Of a stretch of 64,000 nt of DNA, positions 1 to 8,229 are shown one piece after another (the stretch's first letter is position 1; the number at the start of each line of letters is the position of its first letter). The stretch comes from Candidatus Binatia bacterium. Lineage in GTDB: Bacteria > Desulfobacterota > Binatia > HRBIN30. The notes below the pieces were generated by a model. It was not told where the DNA came from. It did no database searches and saw only the letters and a list, made by a program, of their open reading frames with translations. The translations under genes and the position numbers were made by a program. Location: assembly GCA_026415395.1 (NCBI GenBank), contig JAOAHD010000020.1:1-64000 (forward strand). The letters are read 5' to 3'.

Positions 1-68
<68 letters not shown>

Positions 69-145
69 CTCTTGCGTGGGTAGGCCTTGCGAGCATGTGG
101 TGGTTTGCGTATCCGTGCTTTACTCGGCAGCCCAACAGCACTTTC

Positions 146-219
146 GGTGAGTGTAGCTCAACTGGCAGAGCACCGGACTGTGGCTCCGGGGGTTGAGGGT
201 TCGAGCCCCTTCACTCACC
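146..219 (+). tRNA. tRNA-His (anticodon GTG)
   Basis: All arms can be drawn. Acceptor GTGAGTG pairs with CACTCAC, and the anticodon arm CCGGA/TCCGG encloses CTGTGGC. The T arm is GAGGG-TTCGAGC-CCCTT. G146 precedes the 7-bp acceptor and faces C219, the extra G-1:C73 pair that identifies histidine tRNA. CCA is not encoded. It lies 77 bp downstream of tRNA-Arg on the same strand, so the two may be co-transcribed. Confidence 0.95.
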
Positions 220-308
220 CTACTTAAGATTGTGCCGAGGAACAGCGGGCGCCGCGGGCTCTGCCGGCGAGTCCACTCTCCGGTCACCGCTACGAGCTTC
301 GCCAGTGC

Positions 309-752
309 CTACCTGGAGTGCGCCTCGCCCCAGGGGTCGTACGTACCGAAATACCACAGGTGGCCTTCGGGATCGCGACAACTGAAGCCGCGGCCCCCAT
401 AGGCTTCGTCGTGGAGCGGGATCACGATTTCCGCCCCAGCGGCCTGAGCCCGGGCGTACAAGCTGTCCGCATCGTTCACAACTACGTACGGGGCTTGTGT
501 TTCGCCCCCAACCTGATCAGGCTGCTTCATGAACCGGTTGAAATCGCTGTGGGCGTCGGAAGCTGGTCCGAGCATGACCATCCCGTTGCCGAACCGGAGC
601 TGGGCATGAACGATCTTGCCCTCTTCATCTTCCGCGACCAAGTGGCGCTCGAACCCGAAGGCAGCACACAACCAGGAAATCGCGGCGGCTACATCCCGGT
701 AGCGAAGACATGGAATCACGGTCGCAACGGTGCTTTTCGCGCAGGGTGTCAT
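309..752 (-). CDS. VOC-family (glyoxalase/bleomycin-resistance-like) protein
   Basis: This 147-residue protein has the size and pattern of a single-chain vicinal-oxygen-chelate protein. It has two beta-alpha-beta-beta-beta modules: the first begins VIPCLRYRDVAAAISWLCAAFGF, in the usual position after a short leader, and the second ends in DPEGHLWYFGTYDPW, the typical last strand that carries a metal-ligand Glu. VOC members include lyases, dioxygenases and antibiotic-binding proteins; nothing here fixes the substrate. The ATG start is preceded by AAGGGG three bases upstream. No signal peptide is seen, so it is cytoplasmic. It is last in line after the exported-protein block on the same strand, 199 bp away, and is probably unrelated to it functionally. 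Confidence 0.8.
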   Translation of the reverse strand: MTPCAKSTVATVIPCLRYRDVAAAISWLCAAFGFERHLVAEDEEGKIVHAQLRFGNGMVMLGPASDAHSDFNRFMKQPDQVGGETQAPYVVVNDADSLYARAQAAGAEIVIPLHDEAYGGRGFSCRDPEGHLWYFGTYDPWGEAHSR

Positions 753-951
753 TGGCCCCTTCCGACAGTTCGCCTACGTGGCCGGGCCAACCAAAGCAAC
801 CGGGAGCGAAAATTTTTTGTGCGGCCGCCGGCCCGTGCAAGGGTAGGCCTGCTGGCAGGGGCACAAGCCGTCGCTGCTCAAGCAACGCTCCAGTGAATCG
901 CGCTGCCTCCGCCGCTGGATCGTAACAGCACACGTAGCCGAGCCGAACGTG

Positions 952-1686
952 TCACTGTAAATGCGCGGCAAGTTCGGGGTGAACCCGCCGGATGGCAGCG
1001 AGCGCACGACGCACCGCCTTGCTGACCGCTGCTCGTGCGCACTCCGCCGGCGTGACCCACCGGCCACTTACCTCGGCCAAAGCCCGCAGAACGAGCTGCC
1101 GCTGCTCGCGGAGGGCGGTGGCTCGGCCGACATCTTGATTGCCCAGGGTTTGCTCCAGCTCGTCGTCAAGTGCAGCCAGCATCGCACGCATTTCCTTCAG
1201 CCTCTCTAAGCCCTGCCAAGTTCGTGCACGCCGATGACAGCCGGGAGCCGCGACATTCGCTTCCGCCATGCCGCCAATCAGCTCGAGGGCGGGGATTTCT
1301 CGACCGGAAGCCTCCAAAAGTGCGCGCAAGTAACCGAGACCCAAGCGATGTTTGAGTCGAACCACTTTGCCTTTGTAGGCCAACGTCCAGTATTCACCTT
1401 CGCGGCGAAACACTGCTGTTGCTGCAAAAGCATACGCCTTGCTTCGCGTGCTGACTCGCGGGAGCCCGGCCAGCTCTCGTTCCAAAGCATTGGCCCAAGC
1501 AGTCAAGACCTGCGCCTGCTTCCGCAGCACTTCCACGAGCTCTTCCAAGTTCAAACTCGGCGGTCGGATTCCACACCCGCAATCCTCGGTCGCGTACTGC
1601 ACCCTCGGCAGACTCGCTGCGGCTTTCACCTGGGCTCGGCGCGGGCCCGGAATTTCGCGCCCAGACGCAGGCGTGGCCGGCTTCAT
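952..1686 (-). CDS. Protein with C-terminal wHTH-like/coiled-coil module, probably truncated by an in-frame TGA
   Basis: The 244-residue protein has a leader of about 30 residues with a CGC motif, a helical stretch, then FRREGEYWTLAYKGKVVRLK followed by a 'GLGYLRALLEASGREIPALEL' type segment. Next comes a helical hairpin and a basic helix (AVSKAVRRALAAIRRVHPELAAHL). This architecture is familiar from the C-termini of bacterial ATPase/cyclase-like regulators, where the family continues with an IRTGxxCxYxP-type end. Reading past the TGA at 952-954 gives HVRLGYVCCYDP in frame, a good match to that missing end, so the stop looks secondary. The ATG overlaps the TGA of the upstream beta-propeller gene (ATGA, 1683-1686), implying translational coupling. 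Its role is unknown; possibly regulatory. Confidence 0.6.
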   Translation of the reverse strand: MKPATPASGREIPGPRRAQVKAAASLPRVQYATEDCGCGIRPPSLNLEELVEVLRKQAQVLTAWANALERELAGLPRVSTRSKAYAFAATAVFRREGEYWTLAYKGKVVRLKHRLGLGYLRALLEASGREIPALELIGGMAEANVAAPGCHRRARTWQGLERLKEMRAMLAALDDELEQTLGNQDVGRATALREQRQLVLRALAEVSGRWVTPAECARAAVSKAVRRALAAIRRVHPELAAHLQ

Positions 1687-3033
1687 GCTCCGCACCCTCC
1701 CAATAAACGCACCACCGCGGTAACGATTTCGTCGATGGTCACCGCGTTGTCCCCGGAAGCATCGGCTGCCAAGCACCACGTCGGGGGAGCTTGCTCCTAT
1801 AGCACATTGGCGGCCCGCAAAACCTCATCCACCGTTACCGACCCATCGCCGTCGCAATCTCGCGCGCAGGGTTCCACCGCCGGGCATGCACCGCTCAGCA
1901 CCGTCAATGGATGCGTTGATGCAGAGGCTCGCGTTTGGCCGAGCTGCACCAACGAGTCGGACTCCCACACTGCCAAACTTCCCACCGGTGGGTCGAATAA
2001 CGAACCTGCCACCCACTCCCCATCAGGGCTCATGGTGAGCCCCATCAGCGCTGAGGGTGTAGAACGGGACGCAAAAATTGCCCCGTCGGGAAGCGACATG
2101 AGGAGCAAAGAAGTGTCGCCTTCGCTGCCGCGGGTGACGTACACGGAGGACCCCCCGAGGGGGATGGCCCAAGACCAGCGCCCTCCCAGGCAACGCTATC
2201 GACCCGAGATGAACCGCCCTGGCGCCGTCGACAACCTCAACCCCGTTAGCACGCTGCCTCAAGTAAACCAGTTCGGCAGGACCGACGCCCACGATCTCGT
2301 ACGGAGCAGGGTACTCGGGTCCGGCCGCGGCCAGCAACTGCACAGTGGCTACTAGTCGAGCGGACTCGGCGTCGACGATGGCGAGTCCATACTCCTCGAG
2401 CCCGTTACCGGCGGGTGCCCGATAAGTCGCGTAAACCCGCGGCCCACCCGGAGACGACGCGATCGACCTCGCCATGCCCGGCAGAGTTACCGGGCCGTGC
2501 AGCGCGCTGGCGTCTAAGTCATACAACAGCACCGACGCCTCTAGAGTCACAGCCGCAAGCCAGCGCCCACCCGCGACAAGGGCCAACCCTGTGGCGCCAA
2601 ACGGCAATCGCACTACGGACCGCGCCTGCTGCACGTCGATGACCCAAACCGCGCTCGCGTCCACTGCCACTCCAGCCTGACCGAGCACCCGCACGCTAGC
2701 AGCTGGGCGAAACACCCGCTGCACTGCACAGTACAGCAGCGGTCCCCGCTCCCCACCCACGCAAGGCCCGACGCTGAAATCCCATGATGGTGCCACGGGG
2801 ATCCGATGACGAAACCGGCCCGCAGGCAAGTCCACACCCGTCACCGTTCCTCCGATGTCATCGACAGCGTACCCACAAAACTCCGCAGCCCTCGCGGGTA
2901 CGACAACGGCAAGGACCAAAGAGAGCAGCAAGCCGGAAAGGTACCCGCCCAGCTCGCGCGCCGTTTTTCCGCCGATTGTGCCTCTCGTTACCCGTACCGC
3001 GGGGTCCATGCCGCTCTCCCGCGTTTGTTTCAA
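1683..3033 (-). pseudogene. Exported beta-propeller protein with C-terminal EF-hand pair, broken by a frameshift and an in-frame TAG
   Basis: The N-terminal part (from 3033) has a signal peptide (hydrophobic core SGLLLSLVLAVVVPARA, cleavage before AEF). It is followed by repeats of the type VWVIDVQQARSVVRLPFGATG and GLAIVDAESARLVATV, typical of YVTN-like beta-propeller blades. Removing one base from the C6 run at 2151-2156 (G6 on the coding strand) joins this frame to HPPRG-SSVYVTRGSEG and to a further blade with SPDGEWVAGS. The new frame reaches the EF-hand loop DCDGDGSVTVDE and then meets TAG at 1797-1799. Past that TAG the same frame reads APPTWCLAADASGDNAVTIDE and ends at TGA 1683-1685, overlapping the next ATG. 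The intact protein would be about 449 residues. A sequencing error cannot be excluded. Confidence 0.75.
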
Positions 3034-3125
3034 AACAATTTTAGTTTTTTTATTGCACTAGAAAAGTCAAGCGAAGATCCTCGTGCCCTGCTCCCTGGGT
3101 CCACCGAGCCTCTTCACAATCGGGC

Positions 3126-4984
3126 TCACGTCAACCCGCTCGCCCCGAAAGCGCATCCAAAGAGGGCAATGTTAACGCCAGTCACCAGCTCCTCGATGGT
3201 GACCTCGCCGTCTTCCGCAGCATCGAACCGCGGGCACTGCGCAAGTGGCAATGCCCCCGGCGCGATGCCCACCCCTGTCTCGAGTTCCTCGGTAACGACG
3301 CGGCCGTCGGCGTTGCAGTTACCGACAGAATTCGGCCATGTGAGCGAAGCAGCGTCCAGGTTCAGCCGGGGAAATGTATAGCCGTTGCGTGAATCGAAAA
3401 TCGGTGTGCCCGTTCTGAGCACCCGTGCGATCGTGCAGTCAGCAGAGTCCGATGTAAAACGGTCCTGCGTGCGCAGAGAAGCAATGGCACCAGCGACGTG
3501 AGGGGCGGCTTGCGAGGCACCCGCCATTCCGATCCCGGCAAATTCAATGACCACTCCTGGAGCAAGCAAGCTCAAAAAAGAAGCGCTGTTGGAAAAACAC
3601 GCAACCTGGTCAGCCGTAACATCCACATCTTCGCACACCCGCGTCGCAAATCGAGCGAGCCGGCGATCGTACACCGCACCAACACGCACAACTCGCGGCA
3701 CGCAGGCCGGGTCAGCAAGCCGGTCGCTCCACGCCTCGTTTCCGGAAGCGGCAACCACAATGCGACCTACGCGACGTGGCGCAGCTATAGGCGGCCGTAG
3801 GTCGCTGTCGGGAAAGAGAGTTGAGTTCGCCCCCTCAAAGCTGAGGTTTACGGCTACGATATTCTATTGGCGCCAGTTGTTGAGCACCCAGTTTAGGCCA
3901 GCGATGATATCCGGCGAAAACGCTAATGCGGAACCATCTACCTGCCTGAATACATCCACCCCGACGATGCCCGACTGCGGGGCAACCTGCCAAGAGATAC
4001 CGGCCACGTTAGTGCCGTGAGATGGATCCTCGGGTTCACCACCGGCGGCGTCGTAGGATGCGACGATCGCACAATCGGGCGAGCCGACGCCGCTCGCGCA
4101 CCCCGCACCGAATGCGAACAAGCCGTCGGGATCTCGCCACCGATGATCGATGCGCGTGTCCACCACGGCCACCCGCGCACCCTGGCCGGTAAACCCCCTG
4201 GTGAGGGCAGAGGGCTGACCGATCAAGGGCAGGCTTTGGAAGAGGGCAAGCTTGTACACCCTTGGATCTTGCACCGCTTTGACCTCGGGCAGGGACAAGA
4301 GGGTGGTGAGCGCGGCACTGTCCTGCAGATAAAGTTGAAGTTGGGGCACCCCACGGGGGTGGAAAGCAGGAGCGCAGCGCTGCCTGCGAGTGTCCGCAAC
4401 ACCGACTCCTGCAAGTCTGCCACTGCCGATTCGTATGCGATTTGCGCGGCGTCGCTATCCCACTCGTAACGAGCCAAATCGGCCACACGCTCGCGCGCAG
4501 CCCGTACCGCCGGGTAATCGTCAATCGTAACCATTACGGCTGCAGGGCTACCGCGGGCGAGGAGCTCACCCGCTCGCACCGGTGCAAACTTTTGCCGAGT
4601 TGCTCGAATCGACTGGAGGCGCCATGTGGCCACTGCTCCGCCAGGAAGGGTGAACTCACCGCTGACACCGTTCAAGCCGATGCCCCCACGGAGTCGCCCG
4701 GCGCGAGCAATTGTCCCCTGGTAAAACAGAAAACCTTTCTGGATTCCGCCAGCGCTCCACGTCGCGAGCAAGTTTCCCTTGGGGAAATCGGTGAGCCCGC
4801 GAAACCCGACTCGCCCACTGATTGCTCCAGTACCGTCGATTCCAAGCACGGCGTGCCACGTGCCCTGTTCTGCGCCACGGACCCACACACCTTCAGCCGC
4901 AAACTCCGAGGCCTCCCCCACGGCAACACCGCCAGCGAGGAGCAGGTTTATGGCCGCAAGAAGGTTTAGCGGGCGGCGAATCAA
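3126..4984 (-). pseudogene. Secreted subtilisin-like serine protease with C-terminal EF-hand pair, broken by a frameshift and an in-frame TAG
   Basis: Three collinear open segments (4984-4223, 4349-3864, 3758-3126) reconstruct one S8 peptidase. They give a signal peptide (LNLLAAINLLLAGGVAVGEA), an N-terminal domain of about 130 residues, and a prodomain-like region (VMVTIDDYPAVRAARERVA). The catalytic domain follows with Asp in RVAVVDTRIDH, His in SHGTNVAGI, oxyanion Asn in AASGNEAW and Ser in GASQAAPHVAG. The tail carries loops NCNADGRVVTEE and DAAEDGEVTIEE. One base appears lost in the C/G runs at 4349-4359. TAG at 3864-3866 interrupts NWRQ-stop-NIVAVNLSF, which otherwise reads straight through in one frame. 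All catalytic residues survive, so decay would be recent. It starts 24 bp after the cohesin-like gene. Confidence 0.8.
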
Positions 4985-5008
4985 CGGGTGCCCCCCAAAA
5001 GCCCACTG

Positions 5009-5656
5009 CTACCGCCGCGTTCGTGCACTGCGCGCGCCCGCGCCGACGAGCAAAGCGAGCAGCGCGAACCAAACAGCAGTGCCCCTGTTCGTCGGGTCGA
5101 TCATGCAACCACCGCCGCCCGGCGGCTGCAACACGTGAACAACACCATCGTCGGCGCTAGCGGTGACGGTGACACCGTTTTGCGCGGCAGCGTCCGGGTC
5201 GATGACCCGCACCGGATACGTGCCCGGAGAAGCGCTCCCAGCGATACGCACGGTGCAGCGGAACAATTCCCCAGAGGGCAAATTCGGCTGTGCTCCGGAA
5301 AGATCGACAAACGGCGCCCGTACGGTGTCGCACTCGTCATCCTCGTACCGGCACCCGACCGGCCAAAACACAAATTGGCCAGGGGTCGATACGGCTTCGT
5401 GCGCGCTACAGTCGGGCCGTCCGTCACTGTTGGCCACGACATTCACATTCCTAGGATCGGAAAAAAAGAGTGCGAGACCCACGGAAGAAGGGGCGGCACC
5501 GTTCGCGCCGTGGGACACCGACAAGGGAACAGTCCACCCCGGGTAGCCGCTAGTCTCTGCCGCGTCGACCAACACCTGGGCCAAACAACGAGGCACGGCC
5601 AAAACCACGACCATGGCCGCAACGCCAAGCCGACCCCACTGACGACAGCGAGCCAT
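5009..5656 (-). CDS. Exported cohesin-like domain protein with C-terminal Cys/hydrophobic/Arg anchor
   Basis: The 215-residue protein has a signal peptide (LGVAAMVVVLAVPRCLA). A single beta-sandwich of about 145 residues follows, opening VLVDAAETSGYPGWTVPLSV and continuing with NSDGRPDCSA, GQFVFWPVGC and LFRCTVRIAGSASPGTYPV. This layout matches the cohesin-like domains I know from Binatia exoproteins, with two probable disulfides. It ends GGGGCMIDPTNRG, a 16-residue hydrophobic segment (VWFALLALLVGAGARS) and TRR, a tripartite tail resembling MYXO- or JDVT-type sorting signals, so it is probably surface or outer-membrane anchored. It is first in an apparent operon with the EF-hand-tailed protease and beta-propeller genes, which suggests a cohesin/dockerin-like partnership. 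It is intact, unlike its neighbours. Confidence 0.7.
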   Translation of the reverse strand: MARCRQWGRLGVAAMVVVLAVPRCLAQVLVDAAETSGYPGWTVPLSVSHGANGAAPSSVGLALFFSDPRNVNVVANSDGRPDCSAHEAVSTPGQFVFWPVGCRYEDDECDTVRAPFVDLSGAQPNLPSGELFRCTVRIAGSASPGTYPVRVIDPDAAAQNGVTVTASADDGVVHVLQPPGGGGCMIDPTNRGTAVWFALLALLVGAGARSARTRR

Positions 5657-6079
5657 CCTTCACCTCCTGTGCCGCAGGACATTCGTTCCACCCACTATTG
5701 TGGGACTTCTCTCGGCACGGCTGGGACATCGTAGGGACCGGCACAGCGAAGTCCACCAGGAACTCCCACTCAGCGTGCAGCGTGCGCGGTGACCTTATGC
5801 AGCACGCGCTCAAGTCTTTCGGTGCGGCGCTGTTAGCGGTTGTTGGGCGACCGCAAGCCACGTCAATCGCGCTCGCACTCCTACCGCTCGGCACCGGCTG
5901 GCCGCTCGCGTGCCAAGCCTCCCAGGTAGCGGCTAGCCTTGAACGGAGGGCCCCAGTTCACCGGTTTCTCCGCGCGAATCCGCGCGGCGCTGGCATCATT
6001 CGTGTACGCTCCGCCTTGAACCCAGCCCAACCACACCTTGGGTTGCGCGAAAGGGGGCTCACCGATACCAAATGACGCC
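5657..6079. other. Intergenic region between divergent operons
   Basis: About 420 bases separate the start of the cohesin-like gene (minus) and the MoxR gene (plus), so both promoters should lie here. An SD-like AGGAGGTGAAGG (complement of 5656-5668) precedes the cohesin-like start. The open frames on either strand show no recognisable family, and I see no RNA gene. Confidence 0.5.
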
Positions 6080-6961
6080 ATGTCGCACGATAACGGCTTC
6101 AAACGCTTTCAAGGAACTCCGGGTTATATCGCTTCAGCGGCGTTGGTGGATGCAGTCAACTGCGCCATCGCCCTCGAGCGGCCACTGCTCATCAAAGGGG
6201 AGCCCGGTACCGGCAAAACCGTACTCGCCCGCCACGTGGCGGAAGGGCTCGGACTCAAAATGCTCTCGTGGCACATCAAGTCCACGAGCAAAGCAGCGGA
6301 GGGGCTATACGTGTACGACACGGTGCAACGGCTCAACGATAGCCGCTTTGGCACGGGGGATGTGTCCGACATCCGCCGCTACATCAAGTTGGGGCCCTTA
6401 GGGCAGGCCTTCGCTTCGCCCGAGCGCGTCGTGCTCCTCATCGATGAAATCGACAAGGCTGACCTGGAATTCCCCAACGACCTGCTGCGCGAGCTCGACG
6501 AAATGCGCTTCACCATCGTGGAAACCGGCGAGGAAATTGTCGCGCGGCACCGACCGATCGTGATCATCACGTCGAACAACGAAAAGGAACTGCCGGATGC
6601 CTTTCTCCGCCGCTGCATTTTCTACTACATCGAGTTTCCCGACCCAGCACTGATGCGGCGCATCGTGGCCGTGCACCATCCTCATCTCGATGCCAAGCTG
6701 CTCGATCAGGTGCTCATCAAGTTTTACTGGCTGCGAGAGCAACCGGAATTGCGCAAAAAGCCTTCCACTTCGGAGCTCATTGATTGGATTGCCGCGCTCG
6801 TACGTGCAGGGGTGAGCATCGAGAAAGTCGAGCAGCATATTCCGTTTGTCGGTGCGCTGCTTAAGAAGGAGCAAGATGTCGACGCATTGCTGCGTTACGA
6901 TGCGGCTGGGGGTCGCTTCCCCAAGTCTTGGGCTGAACTTGGGCCGCGATACAACCAATAG
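6080..6961 (+). CDS. MoxR-family AAA+ ATPase
   Basis: The 293-residue protein shows Walker A GEPGTGKT at about 40-47, Walker B VVLLIDEID near 116-124 and sensor-1 region IITSNNEKELPDAFLRRC near 162. This is the COG0714/MoxR layout with no extra domains. MoxR ATPases act as chaperones that mature metal enzymes or remodel complexes, usually together with a von Willebrand A protein. Here the VWA gene follows after 17 bp on the same strand, forming the classical MoxR-CoxE pair. The ATG at 6080 places the family's usual N-terminus; an in-frame start at 6038 would add 14 residues of poor quality. Neither has a convincing SD. The client enzyme is not evident from the neighbours. Confidence 0.92.
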   Translation: MSHDNGFKRFQGTPGYIASAALVDAVNCAIALERPLLIKGEPGTGKTVLARHVAEGLGLKMLSWHIKSTSKAAEGLYVYDTVQRLNDSRFGTGDVSDIRRYIKLGPLGQAFASPERVVLLIDEIDKADLEFPNDLLRELDEMRFTIVETGEEIVARHRPIVIITSNNEKELPDAFLRRCIFYYIEFPDPALMRRIVAVHHPHLDAKLLDQVLIKFYWLREQPELRKKPSTSELIDWIAALVRAGVSIEKVEQHIPFVGALLKKEQDVDALLRYDAAGGRFPKSWAELGPRYNQ

Positions 6962-6978
6962 CCAACGTTGGCGAGCGA

Positions 6979-8193
6979 GTGGCTGACATGTTTCTCGACC
7001 TGTTTTACGGCTTGCGGGAAGAAGGAGTGCCAGTGGGCATTCAGGAATGGATGACCTTCCTCGAAGCCTTGGAGAAAGGTTTGCACGGGTCGAGTTTGCT
7101 TGGCTTTTACCAGCTAGGGCGCGCTTGCTTAATCAAGAGCGAAACATTCTTCGACGCATACGATCGCGTCTTTGCGCGTGTTTTTCGCGGTGTGGAAGGC
7201 TCGCTCGGCGACGAAGTGGTTGAGAAAGTTCTCGAGTGGCTGCGCAACCCGAAAAATTTCCCCAACCTCACGCCCGAGCAGCTCGCGGAACTCGAGCGCC
7301 TAAGCCATCACGAACTCATGCGCCGTTTCTTGGAAACCCTTGAGAAGCAAACCGAGCGACACGACGGGGGCGACAAGTGGATTGGCACTGGTGGGCGCTC
7401 GCCCTACGGGCACTCTGGCCAGCATCCTACCGGCATTCGAGTGGGTGGTCCGCCGCGCAGTCGCTCGGCAATGAAAGTGGCCGAAGAGCGGCGGTTCCGC
7501 GATTACCGTACAGACGTGAGCCTCGACGTGCGCCAAATGCGGGTAGCGCTCCGTCGCTTGCGGCAGCTTACCCGCACTGGCGAGGCCACCGAGCTCGATC
7601 TCGACCGTACCGTCGACGAAACTTGCCGTAACGCTGGCGAGATCGAACTTATCTTCCGCCCGCCGCGGCGTAACGATGTGCGCTTGCTCTTGCTGATGGA
7701 TGTCGGCGGGACCATGGATCCGTACTTCGAACCGGTAAGCCAGTTGCTGACCGCGCTGCATGAAGAGCGGGGGTTGCGTGCCTTCGAGGCGTACTATTTC
7801 CACAACTGCATTTACGACCACGTCTACACCCGGGCACGGATGTTTCGCAGCGACGCTGTCCCCACGGGCGACTTGCTCCGACGTTTGGACTCGCGCTGGA
7901 AGGTGATGCTCGTGGGCGACGCAGCCATGCATCCAGCCGAGCTGCTCGAGCCATTCGGGAACATCGACCCGCGCCGGGTGTCGGCAACGCCAGGAATTGT
8001 GTGGCTCCAACGCATTGCCTCGCACTTCGATCGTGCGGTGTGGGTGAACCCGGAAAAGCCTGCATATTGGGAAGCCGACACTTGTCGCATCATCCGCAAG
8101 CTGTTCCCCATGTTTTACCTGAGCGTTGACGGGCTTACGGAAGCGGTGCAAGCTCTAGTTGGCGCGCGCACGCACGCCCCGAGCCATGCTTGA
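6979..8193 (+). CDS. CoxE-like VWA-domain protein
   Basis: The 404-residue protein has an N-terminal helical domain (MFLDLFYGLREEGVPVGIQEW), a basic linker, and a C-terminal VWA domain. Strand 1 of the VWA domain reads LLLLMDVGGTMDP from D241, a DxGxT variant of the DxSxS metal-ion-dependent adhesion site. It belongs to the COG3552/CoxE type that works with MoxR ATPases on cofactor insertion or enzyme activation. The GTG at 6979 is used here; an ATG at 6988 (MFLDLF) is equally possible. It is cytoplasmic, with no signal or membrane segment. Tight spacing after moxR indicates co-transcription. No CO dehydrogenase or other obvious client lies nearby. Confidence 0.88.
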   Translation: MADMFLDLFYGLREEGVPVGIQEWMTFLEALEKGLHGSSLLGFYQLGRACLIKSETFFDAYDRVFARVFRGVEGSLGDEVVEKVLEWLRNPKNFPNLTPEQLAELERLSHHELMRRFLETLEKQTERHDGGDKWIGTGGRSPYGHSGQHPTGIRVGGPPRSRSAMKVAEERRFRDYRTDVSLDVRQMRVALRRLRQLTRTGEATELDLDRTVDETCRNAGEIELIFRPPRRNDVRLLLLMDVGGTMDPYFEPVSQLLTALHEERGLRAFEAYYFHNCIYDHVYTRARMFRSDAVPTGDLLRRLDSRWKVMLVGDAAMHPAELLEPFGNIDPRRVSATPGIVWLQRIASHFDRAVWVNPEKPAYWEADTCRIIRKLFPMFYLSVDGLTEAVQALVGARTHAPSHA

Positions 8194-8229
8194 GCATTGT
8201 CCCCGTTTTGGTCGTAAGGAGGTGGAGTG

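Noticed and set aside
5698-6102. Small open frames between the cohesin-like gene and moxR
   Set aside because: No SD or family match; the region is better explained as divergent promoters.
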